40,041 nucleotides of DNA from an uncultured bacterium (GTDB lineage: Bacteria > Myxococcota_A > UBA9042 > PHBI01), in assembly GCA_938040325.1 (NCBI GenBank), contig CALHXW010000170.1, forward strand, positions 1-40,041, given 5' to 3'. Shown in pieces: positions 24,661 to 33,904 of the stretch (its first letter is position 1; each line of letters begins with the position of its first letter). A program made the position numbers and the translations under genes. Under the pieces are notes generated by a model, which made no database searches, had not been told where the DNA came from, and saw only the letters and a list, made by a program, of their open reading frames with translations.

Positions 24661-27600
24661 ATGATGAAGTGTGTCTTGATGACGAGCGCAGCCCTTTGGG
24701 CTTTCGCGGGCTTCACCGCGCCTGCCACTGCGGCCTGCGGCGACAACATCGTCGAGAGCGGCGAAGGCTGCGACGACGGCAACCTCTTCAGCGGCGACGG
24801 CTGCGACAGCGACTGCGTTGTCGAGGCGGGCGCGTATTGCGTGTCCGGCGAGCTCAGGACCGGCCGCACAGCCACCGATGTTGCGCCCAACAGCGCCCCT
24901 GACACGAACTGGTCGACCTCAGCCACACTCGGCGGTGCGACGGTCCCGGCTGTAGCAACCGACCCCTGCGCTACGGTCTGGGTCACGCCGCCCCCTGGCA
25001 CCAGCTGGACGACTGCGGACTCGCTCTGCATGACCACCACGTCGGAGACCAACGTCTTCTTCGAAAACCGCTTCCACGTGGCCTTCGACGGCGTCACCCC
25101 ACCCGACATCACCCTCGACATCTGGGCCGACAACCTCATCGACGAGGTCTACCTCAACGGCGTCGCGCTCAACCAACAGTTTGGCGGCTTCAACGGCGGC
25201 GCCGATCTCCTGACCCTCCCGGGTTCGTCCCTCATCAACGGCGAGAACGTGCTCGTGCTCGCCCACCGCAACACCCAAGCGCCCAGCGCGGCCAACCCGG
25301 GTGGCCTGCTCGTAGACGCGCCTCAGCTCGACCTCTTCGGCGGCTGCGTCAAGTGCGGCGACGGTCGCGTCAGCTTCGGCGAGACCTGCGACGACGGCAA
25401 CAACGATGCCGGCGACGGCTGCGACGCCAGCTGCCAGGTGGAAGCAGACTGGGAGTGCTCCCCCTTCTCGTTTGACACCGGGCTCGACGCCACGGCGCTT
25501 GACGGCGAGACCCTCGGCGCCCTCGGCAGCCCCGACGGCTACTGGACGCTCACGACCGGCGCATCGACCAACCCCGCCAGCATCGTCGGCCAGTGCACAG
25601 CCTCGTGGTACCCCGGCCCCGGCGACGCCCAGTGGATCAGCCGACCTGGCTGTGGCGCAGGTCCAGCGGCGTGGGAGAGCACGCTCGCGACAAGCTTCCG
25701 TGTCGCGTCCGCCGAGTCGATCGCAAATGTCCGCTGGGAACTCGAAGTCTGGGTCGACAACGCCGTCAGTGAGGTCCGCGTCAACGGCACCCCGGTCGGT
25801 ACAATCGGCGGCAACTTCAGCAGCCCCACCGGCACCATCTTCACCCTGCCTCCAGCCGCCCTCAGCGTCGGCATCAACACGCTCGAGCTCGACCTCGCCA
25901 ACGCCGCTAGCACCACGGCGGGCCCGACGGACAACCCCGCTGGGCTGATCGTCCGCTGGCGTTCCGACGGCGTCATGACCCAGTGCTTTGGCTGCGGCGA
26001 CGGCATCCTCAACGGCGACGAGACCGACGTCGACTGCGGCGCCGACTGCGCGCCGTGCAACGACGGCCTCGCCTGCACGCGCGACGACGACTGCGACAGT
26101 GAGAACTGCGACAACGGTGTCTGCGTGGCGCTGTGCACCGACGGCATCGAAAATGGCGACGAGACCGACATCGACTGCGGCGGGAGCTGTCCGGACTGCG
26201 CGCCCGGCCAAGGCTGCAGCGGTGGCGATGACTGCGACTCCGACGTCTGTGACAGCGGCACGTGTCAGGCGCCCAGCTGCAGCGACGGCGTCCTCAACGG
26301 TGCTGAGACCGACGTCGACTGCGGTGGACCCGACTGCGCGGACTGCCCGCCAGGGGACATGTGCGCGGTGCCCGGAGACTGCGTGTCGATGGTCTGTGAC
26401 GCCGGCGTCTGCCAGGCGCCGAGCTGCACCGACGGCATCGAAAACGGCACCGAGACCGACGTCGACTGCGGGGGCCCCGACTGCCCGGACTGTGCCGACG
26501 GCCAAGGCTGCGACATCGCCAGCGACTGCGTGAGCTTGGTCTGCGATGCCGGCGTGTGCGCTGCGCCCGCGTGCAACGATGTCGTGCAGAACGGCAGCGA
26601 GACCGATGTCGACTGCGGCGGCCCCGATTGCCCCGCGTGTCCGACCGGCGAGATGTGTGCGCTTGCTACCGACTGTGAGGAGGGGGTCTGTGACTCGGGC
26701 ATGTGCGTGCCGCCGGGGTGCGCCGACGGGGTTCAGAACGGCGACGAGACCGATCTTGACTGCGGGGGCAGCTGTCCTGGCTGCGACTTTGGCGAGTCGT
26801 GCATCACCGGCGACGACTGCGGCAGCGGACTCTGCGATCTGCTCGCGGTGTGCACGGCGCCCGACACCGACGGAGACGGCACCCTCGACCCCTTCGATCC
26901 CGACGACGACAACGACGGCGTGCTCGACGTCGACGAGCCGCCTGGCGACGCCGACAACGACGATGTGCCCAACGCACTCGACGCCGACAGCGACAACGAC
27001 GGTATCCCGGATGCGCTCGAGGCGGGCGGCACGTTGCCGACCGGTGAGGACCTCGACCAGGACGGACTCGACGACGCGTTCGATCCTGACACCGGCGGCC
27101 AGCCTGTTGGTCCGCTGCCCGACACCGACGGTGACTCGCTGCCGGACATGCTCGACCTCGACAGCGATGACGACGGCGACCCCGACAACAGCGAAGCGGG
27201 TGATGCTCCGCCGACCGGACTGGACACCGACGGTGACGGGGTCGATGACGCTTTTGACCCAGACGAGGGCAACGCCCCCCTCGGCGAGCCAGACTTTGAT
27301 GAGGACGGCCAGCCCGACGCGCTCGACGTCGACAGCGACAACGACGGCGTTCCGGACCTCGTCGAGAGCGGAGGCGTCGACGAGGATGGCGATGGCCAGA
27401 TCGACAACCCAACCGACGAGAACATGGACGGCTTGGACGACACCGCCGCCGCTGCGCCGCCGGTCGTGCTCGATGATGACGACGACGGCCAACCCAACGA
27501 CCTCGACCTCGACAGCGACAACGACGGCGTCCCGGACGTGGTGGAGGCTGGCGGAGACGACGCGGACGGTGATGGACTCATCGACGGCTTCACCGACGAT

Positions 27601-29334
27601 GACAGCGACGGACTCGACGACACGGTCGCGGCCGACCCGCTGCCCAACACCGACACCGACGACGACGGTCAGCCAGACGCGCTCGACCTCGACAGCGACA
27701 ACGACGGCATCCCGGACGTCACCGAGGCTGGCGGAGACGATGCTGGCGACGGAACCATCGACGGCTTCACCGACGACAACGGCGACGGACTCGACGACGC
27801 GACGGCAGCGACACCGCTGGCCAACCCGGACACCGACGACGACGGCCAGCCTGACGCGCTCGACCTCGACAGCGACAACGACGGCGTCCCAGACGTCACC
27901 GAGGCTGGCGGAGACGATGCCGACGGCGACGGACGGATCGACGGCTTCACCGACAGCAACGACGACGGGCTCGACGATGCAACCGCGGCCACGCCGCTGA
28001 CCAACCCGGACACCGACGACGACGGCCAGCCCGATGCGCTCGACCTCGACAGCGACAACGACGGCACCCCTGACGTGATCGAGGCCGGCGGAAACGACAC
28101 CGACGGCGACGGACTGGTCGACGGCTTCAGCGACAGCAACGACGACGGACTCGACGATGACACGGCTGCGACGCCGCTGCCCCTGCCCGACACCGACGAC
28201 GACGGCCTCGCAGACTGGATCGACATCGACAGCGACGACGATGGACTGACCGATCTGATCGAGGCAGGCGGCGCCGACAGCGACGGCGACGGACGGGTCG
28301 ACGGCTTCACAGACAGCAACGACGACGGGCTCCACGATCCGCTTGTGGGTGCAGCCCTTGAGCGGCCTGACACCGACGACGACGGCCTCGTTGACGCCCT
28401 CGACATCGACGCCGACGACGACGGCATCCTCGACAACGTGGAGGCCCAGCCAAGCGACGCGTTTGTCCCTGCTACCGGGACCGACAGCGACAGCGACGGC
28501 CTCGACGACGCTTACGAGTCGAGCCCGCTGACGGGCGTGGCGAGCGATGACGACGGCGATGACGACCATCTCGACACCGACTCCGACGGAGACGGCGTTG
28601 ACGACCTCATCGAAGGCCATGACGCCGACCAAGACGGCGTGGCTGACCGTGCTCCTGCCAACACCGACGCCGATGGCGACGGTCTCGATGACGCTTTTGA
28701 TCCCGATCAGGGCGGTGTCGCGGCTCCCACGCAGGACACAGACGAGGACTCCCTCCCCGACTGGCGCGATGTCGACGACGACGGCGATGGCATTCCGACC
28801 GCGGATGAAGACACCGAGACACCGGGCGACCTTGCCGCGAGCGACCTCGACGACGACGGGCGCCCGGACTACCTCGACCCGGATCAGCCCGTCGACCCGG
28901 TCGACGAGGACACCGACGGCGACGGACTCCTCGACAGCATCGAGGCCCTCGGCGGCACCGACCCGACCGACCCCGACAGCGATGACGACGGACTGTGCGA
29001 CGGCCCCAACGACGTGGACGGCGTCTGCAGTGGCGGCGAGGACAACAACGCCAATGGCACCGTCGACGCAGGCGAGACCGATCCGAACAACCCAGACACC
29101 GATGAGGGCGGGGTCAACGACGGGACCGAGGTCCTGACCAACGGCACCGACCCGCTCGACGGCACCGACGACGTCGATGACGGCGGCCCGCTGCCGCCGA
29201 ACCCGGAGCTGCTCGTCAAGGGCGGCGCAGGCTGTGCGGCCGCGACGCCGGCCCTTCCCGGGGCGCTGGCGCTTGTACTGCTGGTTGGTGTATGGCTGGC
29301 GGCGCGGGCGAGACGGCGTCAGATCACGGTCTAA
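24661..29334 (+). CDS. Large surface protein: DUF4215 modules, Cys-rich repeats, thrombospondin type-3 repeats, MYXO-CTERM-like tail
   Basis: The product has 1,557 residues. ATG 24661 begins a signal peptide (1-25) behind AGGGGGACC; a frame from 24589 adds 24 residues and is rejected. Order: DUF4215 Cys motif (about 26-60, CDDGNLFSGDGCD), a galactose-binding-like beta domain (65-230), a second DUF4215 (232-266) and second beta domain (270-440), six 42-residue Cys repeats with the motif NG-ET-D-DCGG (445-735), then a long run of Asp-rich thrombospondin type-3 repeats (735 to about 1510) with tandem 60-residue units. It ends with GGAGC, a hydrophobic segment and RARRR, a MYXO-CTERM-like sorting tail. 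It should bind calcium and sit on the surface; adhesion is inferred. Confidence 0.93.
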   Translation: MMKCVLMTSAALWAFAGFTAPATAACGDNIVESGEGCDDGNLFSGDGCDSDCVVEAGAYCVSGELRTGRTATDVAPNSAPDTNWSTSATLGGATVPAVATDPCATVWVTPPPGTSWTTADSLCMTTTSETNVFFENRFHVAFDGVTPPDITLDIWADNLIDEVYLNGVALNQQFGGFNGGADLLTLPGSSLINGENVLVLAHRNTQAPSAANPGGLLVDAPQLDLFGGCVKCGDGRVSFGETCDDGNNDAGDGCDASCQVEADWECSPFSFDTGLDATALDGETLGALGSPDGYWTLTTGASTNPASIVGQCTASWYPGPGDAQWISRPGCGAGPAAWESTLATSFRVASAESIANVRWELEVWVDNAVSEVRVNGTPVGTIGGNFSSPTGTIFTLPPAALSVGINTLELDLANAASTTAGPTDNPAGLIVRWRSDGVMTQCFGCGDGILNGDETDVDCGADCAPCNDGLACTRDDDCDSENCDNGVCVALCTDGIENGDETDIDCGGSCPDCAPGQGCSGGDDCDSDVCDSGTCQAPSCSDGVLNGAETDVDCGGPDCADCPPGDMCAVPGDCVSMVCDAGVCQAPSCTDGIENGTETDVDCGGPDCPDCADGQGCDIASDCVSLVCDAGVCAAPACNDVVQNGSETDVDCGGPDCPACPTGEMCALATDCEEGVCDSGMCVPPGCADGVQNGDETDLDCGGSCPGCDFGESCITGDDCGSGLCDLLAVCTAPDTDGDGTLDPFDPDDDNDGVLDVDEPPGDADNDDVPNALDADSDNDGIPDALEAGGTLPTGEDLDQDGLDDAFDPDTGGQPVGPLPDTDGDSLPDMLDLDSDDDGDPDNSEAGDAPPTGLDTDGDGVDDAFDPDEGNAPLGEPDFDEDGQPDALDVDSDNDGVPDLVESGGVDEDGDGQIDNPTDENMDGLDDTAAAAPPVVLDDDDDGQPNDLDLDSDNDGVPDVVEAGGDDADGDGLIDGFTDDDSDGLDDTVAADPLPNTDTDDDGQPDALDLDSDNDGIPDVTEAGGDDAGDGTIDGFTDDNGDGLDDATAATPLANPDTDDDGQPDALDLDSDNDGVPDVTEAGGDDADGDGRIDGFTDSNDDGLDDATAATPLTNPDTDDDGQPDALDLDSDNDGTPDVIEAGGNDTDGDGLVDGFSDSNDDGLDDDTAATPLPLPDTDDDGLADWIDIDSDDDGLTDLIEAGGADSDGDGRVDGFTDSNDDGLHDPLVGAALERPDTDDDGLVDALDIDADDDGILDNVEAQPSDAFVPATGTDSDSDGLDDAYESSPLTGVASDDDGDDDHLDTDSDGDGVDDLIEGHDADQDGVADRAPANTDADGDGLDDAFDPDQGGVAAPTQDTDEDSLPDWRDVDDDGDGIPTADEDTETPGDLAASDLDDDGRPDYLDPDQPVDPVDEDTDGDGLLDSIEALGGTDPTDPDSDDDGLCDGPNDVDGVCSGGEDNNANGTVDAGETDPNNPDTDEGGVNDGTEVLTNGTDPLDGTDDVDDGGPLPPNPELLVKGGAGCAAATPALPGALALVLLVGVWLAARARRRQITV
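27292..28440. repeat. Tandem 180-base repeats in the type-3 repeat region
   Basis: Units start at 27292, 27472, 27652, 27829, 28009, 28189 and 28369. All are spaced 180 bases except the third, which is 177 (one codon lost). Each encodes about 60 residues with the core DTDDDGQPDALDLDSDNDG. Copies 3 to 5 are the most alike at nucleotide level, suggesting recent duplication or conversion. The array length may differ between strains. Confidence 0.88.
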
Positions 29335-29374
29335 GGCTGCCGGTCAGGACAGCGCGCCCGCTCGGAGAGATCTC

Positions 29375-30325
29375 ATGAGCGGATTCGTGATTGTCACTGG
29401 TGGGGCTGGCTTTATCGGCTCGCACGTCGTTGAGCGGCTGCGAGCGCTGGGGCGCCGGGTCGTCATCGTTGACGACCTGAGCACGGGCCGGCGCGACAAC
29501 ATCGCCCAGTTCGATGACGACCCAGACGTGCGCTTGGTGGTTGCCGACGTGGCCGACCCGTCGATCGTCGCCACCCTAGCGGCCGAAGCTGAGCGCGAAG
29601 GCACGCCTGTCGACGCCATCATCCACCTGGCCGCCATGGTCTCGGTGACCCAGTCGATCGAGGAGCCACTCGCGGACATGCGCGTCAACGTAGGCGCGAC
29701 GATCTTGGTCGGCGAGTTTGCACGCAAGCATGGTGCCGGCCACATCGTCTTTGCGTCATCGGCCGCCGTGTACGGCGACAACACCGACATCCCGCTCCGC
29801 GAGGACGCGCCGACCGCACCGCTGTGCCCCTACGCGACCCACAAGCTGACGGGCGAGAACCACCTCCGTTACCTGCAGCAGGTCCACGGTGTGACCGCGA
29901 CAGCGCTCCGCTTCTTCAACGTCTACGGACCCCGGCAGGATGCGTCGAATCCGTACTCGGGCGTGATGACGATCTTTATGGACCGAGCCAAGCGCGGCGA
30001 CCCCTTGTGGCTCTTCGGCGGCGGAAGCCAGACGCGGGACTTCGTGTACGTTGGCGACGTGGCGCGCGCGGTCGTGAAGGCCGCGCTAGACCGTGCGCCC
30101 TTTGGGCCGTTCAACGTCGGTACCGGGCGCGAAACCAGCGTCAAGCAGGTCGCCAACACCATCGCCGGGCTCATGCCGCACCCGGTCGAGCGCATCGACA
30201 AGCCAGCACGCGCCGGCGAGATCTTGCGGTCGCTGCCGGCGGTCGAGCGCGCCGCTGACGCGCTCGGGTTTCGAGCGGAGCTTGAGCTTATCGACGGACT
30301 CCGAGCGATGGTAGACCACGAGTGA
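29375..30325 (+). CDS. NAD-dependent epimerase/dehydratase (UDP-sugar epimerase type)
   Basis: The product has 316 residues. ATG 29375 has GGAGAG about 10 bases upstream and begins the first strand directly. The extended short-chain dehydrogenase pattern is complete: GGAGFIG (9-15) for NAD, the catalytic Ser in SSAAVYG (128-134) and YATHK (Tyr153, Lys157), followed by RFFNVYGPRQ, the sugar-nucleotide contact region. It should act as a UDP-glucose 4-epimerase-like or dehydratase enzyme making an activated sugar for a surface polysaccharide. The gene starts 40 bases after the large surface protein, so it may be cotranscribed. The exact substrate is not determined. Confidence 0.94.
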   Translation: MSGFVIVTGGAGFIGSHVVERLRALGRRVVIVDDLSTGRRDNIAQFDDDPDVRLVVADVADPSIVATLAAEAEREGTPVDAIIHLAAMVSVTQSIEEPLADMRVNVGATILVGEFARKHGAGHIVFASSAAVYGDNTDIPLREDAPTAPLCPYATHKLTGENHLRYLQQVHGVTATALRFFNVYGPRQDASNPYSGVMTIFMDRAKRGDPLWLFGGGSQTRDFVYVGDVARAVVKAALDRAPFGPFNVGTGRETSVKQVANTIAGLMPHPVERIDKPARAGEILRSLPAVERAADALGFRAELELIDGLRAMVDHE

Positions 30326-30387
30326 CCCCAAGGGTTTTCGCCCACAGCGCCGATGAAACCGGGTCTGTTACGGTGAAACGTGCCCCG

Positions 30388-30443
30388 GACCGCTAAATAG
30401 AACCCATTGATTCGGCCGGGAGGTTGCAGCCGCTTTAGTGGTC
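30388..30443 (+). other. Foldable leader before the redoxin lipoprotein
   Basis: GACCGCTAAA (30388-30397) can pair with TTTAGTGGTC (30434-30443) with one G-T pair, enclosing CGGC and GCCG, which can also pair. The 56-base structure ends 82 bases before the start codon at 30526. It may be a weak terminator of the epimerase gene or a structured leader; no riboswitch class is recognised. Confidence 0.3.
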
Positions 30444-30525
30444 GGCTAGCTTCCGGCGCAATTGAGTTTTGGCCGCTGTCCAAGAGCGGGAACTCAACCC
30501 CAATCTCGAGCTAGGACTCATCGAT

Positions 30526-31821
30526 ATGAAGCGCTTCGCCCTCTCCTTGTCGCTCTTGTTGACGCTGCCCGTAGTCGCTTGTGGCGACGACGGCGGCAAC
30601 GAGCCGGCCGACGATGCTCAGGTCGACACGTCGGCGGACACGACCGACACGTCGACGGACGACACGATGACCACCAATCCGCCGGAAGACACGACGACGA
30701 CGAATCCGCCGGAAGACACCAACACGCCGCCGGAAGACACCAACACCGTCACGCCCGGCTGCGACCAGAGCGGCTTCACCGAGGCTGCGGCGAGCTTCGG
30801 CGAGCAGCAAGGGATCTTCCTCTACCAGGCCGCCAGCGCTCAAGCAGAGCCGGCCGACATCCTCCAGTTCGAGATCTACCCGGGCGAGCAGTTCGGCGGC
30901 GCCACGTCGGCTGGCACCTACGACCTCACCGGCACCAACTACGCCACGTGCGGCAACTGCGTGCTCGTTCGTACCCAGTGCAGCCAGGCAAGTGGCTGCG
31001 ACAAGACCTTCTACGCCGACACCGGAAGCCTGGTGATCAGCGAGTGGGCGGAGGGTGGCAAGTTCAGCGGGCGTCTCGACGGCGTGACGCTCAAGGAAGT
31101 CACGATCGACAGCAACACGTTCCAGTCGACGCCCGTCGTCGGCGGCCAGACCTGGTGCCTCGACGGCTACACCTTCGACGTCGACGTCGCCGCGCCGCCA
31201 GAGGTTCCGATGGCCACCGAGCCCGCCGCGCTCGAGCGCGTCGAGGCCGGCAACGGCGACCTGCTTGGCAACAACATCGCCAACTTCTCGCTGCCCAACT
31301 GCAACGGCGACATGGTCGCTCTGCACGACAGCCCTGCGACCACCAAGGCCATGTGGCTGATGGGAACGGCCGGCTGGTGCACCGCCTGCGAGGCGTTCCT
31401 GCAGCAGTTCGTCGCCGACCATGGCGGCAGCCTCTCGCGTGAGATCATCACCGCACAGACGCCCGGTCTGGACATGTACATTATCCTCGCGGAGAACCAG
31501 CAGAGCGCGCTTCCGACGGCCGACTACTGCACCGCCTACGCCGAGGCGAAGAACATCGATCCGGCCATGGTGCTCATCGACAACAACCCCGCGGGCTCGC
31601 AGATTGCGCTGACGATGGCTCCTGGCTTCGGTCTCGACGTCAACGGCATGGCAACCACCTGGACGGCGATGAACCCGTACCTCGAGGTCAGCGGCGAGAC
31701 GGTCACGACGGGCTTCCCGTGGAACGCGCTGCTGCGCGGCTCCAACATGGAGTACGTCTGGATTGACACGGTCTCCCCCGCGGACTTCAACTCCGCCATT
31801 GGCGGACTGCTCGCCGAGTAG
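30526..31821 (+). CDS. Lipoprotein with C-terminal redoxin (AhpC/TSA-thioredoxin) domain
   Basis: The product has 431 residues. ATG 30526 follows AGGA and begins a lipoprotein signal (VVAC, Cys19). Residues 20-78 are an acidic/Thr/Pro linker containing a thrice repeated NPPEDT-type unit. Residues about 80-225 are an unrecognised beta-rich domain with six cysteines (79, 142, 145, 152, 158, 211). The C-terminal part (about 240-431) has a redoxin form: NFSLPNCNGDMVALHD (253-268) and WCTAC (Cys285, Cys288), with one more Cys335. It should be a membrane-anchored thiol-disulfide oxidoreductase of the envelope. It is ended by a strong terminator. Confidence 0.88.
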   Translation: MKRFALSLSLLLTLPVVACGDDGGNEPADDAQVDTSADTTDTSTDDTMTTNPPEDTTTTNPPEDTNTPPEDTNTVTPGCDQSGFTEAAASFGEQQGIFLYQAASAQAEPADILQFEIYPGEQFGGATSAGTYDLTGTNYATCGNCVLVRTQCSQASGCDKTFYADTGSLVISEWAEGGKFSGRLDGVTLKEVTIDSNTFQSTPVVGGQTWCLDGYTFDVDVAAPPEVPMATEPAALERVEAGNGDLLGNNIANFSLPNCNGDMVALHDSPATTKAMWLMGTAGWCTACEAFLQQFVADHGGSLSREIITAQTPGLDMYIILAENQQSALPTADYCTAYAEAKNIDPAMVLIDNNPAGSQIALTMAPGFGLDVNGMATTWTAMNPYLEVSGETVTTGFPWNALLRGSNMEYVWIDTVSPADFNSAIGGLLAE

Positions 31822-31840
31822 TCTCAGCGACCTGACCGAG

Positions 31841-31874
31841 GGGGCGCGGCCGGCTGGTCGCGCCCCTTTTTTTT
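31841..31874 (+). terminator. Intrinsic terminator after the redoxin lipoprotein gene
   Basis: GGGGCGCGGCC (31841-31851) pairs with GGTCGCGCCCC (31856-31866) with one G-T pair across a GGCT loop and is directly followed by eight T (31867-31874). A strong factor-independent terminator, 20 bases past the stop codon. Confidence 0.95.
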
Positions 31875-31928
31875 GCGGTTGGGACGACGACAGCGCGCGA
31901 CGGCGCCAAGCGTCACGACCCGCTGAAC

Positions 31929-31957
31929 TCGACCTCCAATGAAGTGCTGTCTATAGT
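31929..31957 (+). promoter_or_regulatory. Sigma-70-type promoter for the DUF3105 lipoprotein
   Basis: TCGACC (31929-31934) as -35, exactly 17 bases of spacer and TATAGT (31952-31957) as -10, which matches five of six consensus bases. It lies just past the preceding terminator and 29 bases before the ATG at 31987. Confidence 0.55.
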
Positions 31958-31986
31958 CCCGGCCGTTGGGAGCGAAGGGGTATCCG

Positions 31987-32634
31987 ATGATGAGATGGAT
32001 CGTAGTAGTTGGAACACTGGCTGTGACGATGTCGCTGATGGCGGCTTGTGGTGACGACGACGGCGACGGCACGGACGCGGTCGCCGACGCTGGCGATGAC
32101 ACCAGCCCGCCCGTGGACCCCGACATGATCGATGCAAGCTGCACCCTCGCTGACTTCGCGCCGCCCGCATGCACCGATCCGACCATCACCAATATCGCGG
32201 CGACGTCGCAAGCGCACATCGTCCAGCCGGAAGCCATCAGCTACACCACGTCTCCGCCCTCATCGGGTCCACATCGTCCGGCGTGGGCGAAGTGGGGCGA
32301 GTACGACTTCCTGCCGCCGCAGCGGTGGCTCCACAACCTTGAGCACGGCGGCGTTGCCCTCCTCTACCACCCGTGCGTCGATGCGTCGGTGGTGGACGAG
32401 CTCCGCGCGGTCGCCGCGGCCCAGGCGGACGACGACACCGGTGCGTTCCGCTACACGCTCACGCCCTACGCCGACCTACCCACCGCGGTTGCTGTGGTCG
32501 CCTGGGAGTGGTCGTACGAGGCCGAGTGCGTCGATGCGGCCGCCATCAAGACCTTTATCGACGACCACTACCGGCAGGCCCCCGAGGACTTCGCCCAGGA
32601 CGGCTCGTACAGCACCGGCTGGCTGAGCCGCTAG
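31987..32634 (+). CDS. DUF3105-family lipoprotein
   Basis: From ATG 31987 (AAGGGG about seven bases upstream) the product has 215 residues. A lipoprotein signal (LMAAC, Cys21) is followed by an acidic linker (22-45). The DUF3105 domain spans about 70-205: ISYTTSPPSSGPHRPAWAKWG, then RWLHNLEHGGVALLYHP with the conserved His-Asn-Leu-Glu-His-Gly centre, and VAVVAWEW. The biochemical role of this family is unknown to me; the histidines suggest metal binding. The gene is a single transcription unit between a promoter with good -10 and a palindrome that overlaps the lepB stop. Confidence 0.88.
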   Translation: MMRWIVVVGTLAVTMSLMAACGDDDGDGTDAVADAGDDTSPPVDPDMIDASCTLADFAPPACTDPTITNIAATSQAHIVQPEAISYTTSPPSSGPHRPAWAKWGEYDFLPPQRWLHNLEHGGVALLYHPCVDASVVDELRAVAAAQADDDTGAFRYTLTPYADLPTAVAVVAWEWSYEAECVDAAAIKTFIDDHYRQAPEDFAQDGSYSTGWLSR

Positions 32635-32672
32635 CAGCGTTCGGACCGAATGGCGGCGGTGACAATTCAAGC

Positions 32673-32692
32673 GGGCTAGCCCGGGCTAGCCC
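32673..32692. terminator. 20-base palindrome between convergent genes
   Basis: GGGCTAGCCCGGGCTAGCCC is a perfect palindrome made of two copies of GGGCTAGCCC. It lies between the convergent ends of the DUF3105 gene and lepB and includes the first base of the lepB stop triplet. It could act as a bidirectional terminator; no T tract follows on either strand. Confidence 0.4.
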
Positions 32693-33324
32693 TACAGGTC
32701 GCGCCACTCGAAGTCGCCGTCGGACATGAAGACGCCGAGTGCCTCGCCGAAGATGACGTCGCGATGCACCAAGCCAAAGCGGCGGCCATCGAGCGAGTTG
32801 CCGCGGTTGTCGCCCATGACCAAGTAGTGCTCGGCCGGAATGAAGGTGGGCCCAAAGTCGGGTCCGCCGCCGTGAGCGAAGGACACTGGATGGGGTCCCG
32901 TGTCGAGGTGCTCGATCCAACCGCTTGACGTAGGCGTGACCGGCACGGCTGCGCCGTCGAGCAGGAGTCGCCCGTCACGGACAGCCACTGTGTCTCCGGG
33001 TACCGCAACCACGCGCTTGACCAGCGTCACGCCATCGACCGGCGACGTCAGGACGACAACGTCGCCGCGAACGGGGTCGGAGAACTCTGCGAGGTCGCTT
33101 GAGGTCAGCGGCAAGCGGACGCCATACGAGAGCTTAGAGACGAAGATGCGATCCCCGGGAACAACCGTCGGCTCCATGGAACCCGTCGGAACGAGGTAGT
33201 GGTCCGCCAGCGACGTACGCACCGTAAAGACCAGCATGATCGTGACGCCGAGAGAGATGATGAAGCGCTTCGCAACGCTGCTTGGGCGCGACGACCTAGA
33301 AGTCGGTGAGTGAGTCTGCGACAT
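32692..33324 (-). CDS. lepB: Signal peptidase I
   Basis: From ATG 33324 (GGAGG four bases upstream) the product has 210 residues. An N-terminal hydrophobic helix (about 21-36) anchors it in the membrane. Box B, VPTGSMEPT, holds the nucleophile Ser49; box D, LVKRVVAVPGD, the general base Lys103; box E, GDNRGNSLDGR, lies at 171-181. It removes signal peptides of exported proteins such as the many encoded in this window. One transmembrane segment, as in short type I peptidases, and the full active site make the call firm. It may be one of several paralogs in the genome. Confidence 0.95.
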   Translation of the reverse strand: MSQTHSPTSRSSRPSSVAKRFIISLGVTIMLVFTVRTSLADHYLVPTGSMEPTVVPGDRIFVSKLSYGVRLPLTSSDLAEFSDPVRGDVVVLTSPVDGVTLVKRVVAVPGDTVAVRDGRLLLDGAAVPVTPTSSGWIEHLDTGPHPVSFAHGGGPDFGPTFIPAEHYLVMGDNRGNSLDGRRFGLVHRDVIFGEALGVFMSDGDFEWRDL

Positions 33325-33407
33325 CGAACCTCCGAACGGCAGCGAAGATGCGTCACCGGCGCTGCGTGTCTTGCTGAAGCTTCCAGCCAGACGCAACTCG
33401 GCCTACC

Positions 33408-33773
33408 ATGGCCGAACGGTGGGACTCGCTCACCTATTCCCACGGCGCCCTGCTGGAGACGCTCATGTTCGATGATTGGCGGTCCGAGCTCGACAAGGCT
33501 GACGATGAGCGCCAACGCGCGAAGCTCAACCGTGCTGTCATCCGCCGCGCTGTTGAAGACCGCCGACAAGCGGGGACGTTTCACACCCGAGACATCGTGA
33601 GTGATCGCCGCGTGATTGAGGGCCACCCAAGGCTCGCAGGGCAACCGCGCTTTCAGGACTGGGTCGATAGCTTTCTCCGGCTTGAGGCGCCGTTCTGGGA
33701 CCTTCGCGGCCCTCTGCCCGGCCACCCGGCGTGGGGCAACCGCTGGGCCTTCCGGTCGGCGTCCAGCGCGTGA
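33408..33773 (+). CDS. Hypothetical protein of 121 residues
   Basis: The product has 121 residues, is charged and rich in Arg, Asp and Trp, with no signal or membrane segment. Helical N-terminal half (LLETLMFDDWRSELDKADDERQ); the C-terminal end is rich in Pro/Gly/Trp. No family is recognised. The start is not supported by a ribosome-binding site. Overlapping frames on both strands are Ala/Arg/Ser-rich and less plausible. It is divergent from lepB. Confidence 0.55.
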   Translation: MAERWDSLTYSHGALLETLMFDDWRSELDKADDERQRAKLNRAVIRRAVEDRRQAGTFHTRDIVSDRRVIEGHPRLAGQPRFQDWVDSFLRLEAPFWDLRGPLPGHPAWGNRWAFRSASSA

Positions 33774-33904
33774 CCGGCGGCCCGCACGCTGCCGCCGAGC
33801 CAGAAACGAGCCGTCAGCGCTGCGAACACACGGACAACAAGCGGGTGACGGGGCCGGTCTACGTCTGATAGACGTCGGACGGATCGCAACACGGAGGCGC
33901 CAGC

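Noticed and set aside
24919..28632. A 1,237-codon open frame on the minus strand inside the large surface-protein gene
   Set aside because: It is a shadow: repeated GAC/GAT Asp codons read as Val codons on the other strand and stop codons cannot form. It is Val-rich without structure, lacks a signal or ribosome-binding site and mirrors the repeats of a protein with clear domains.
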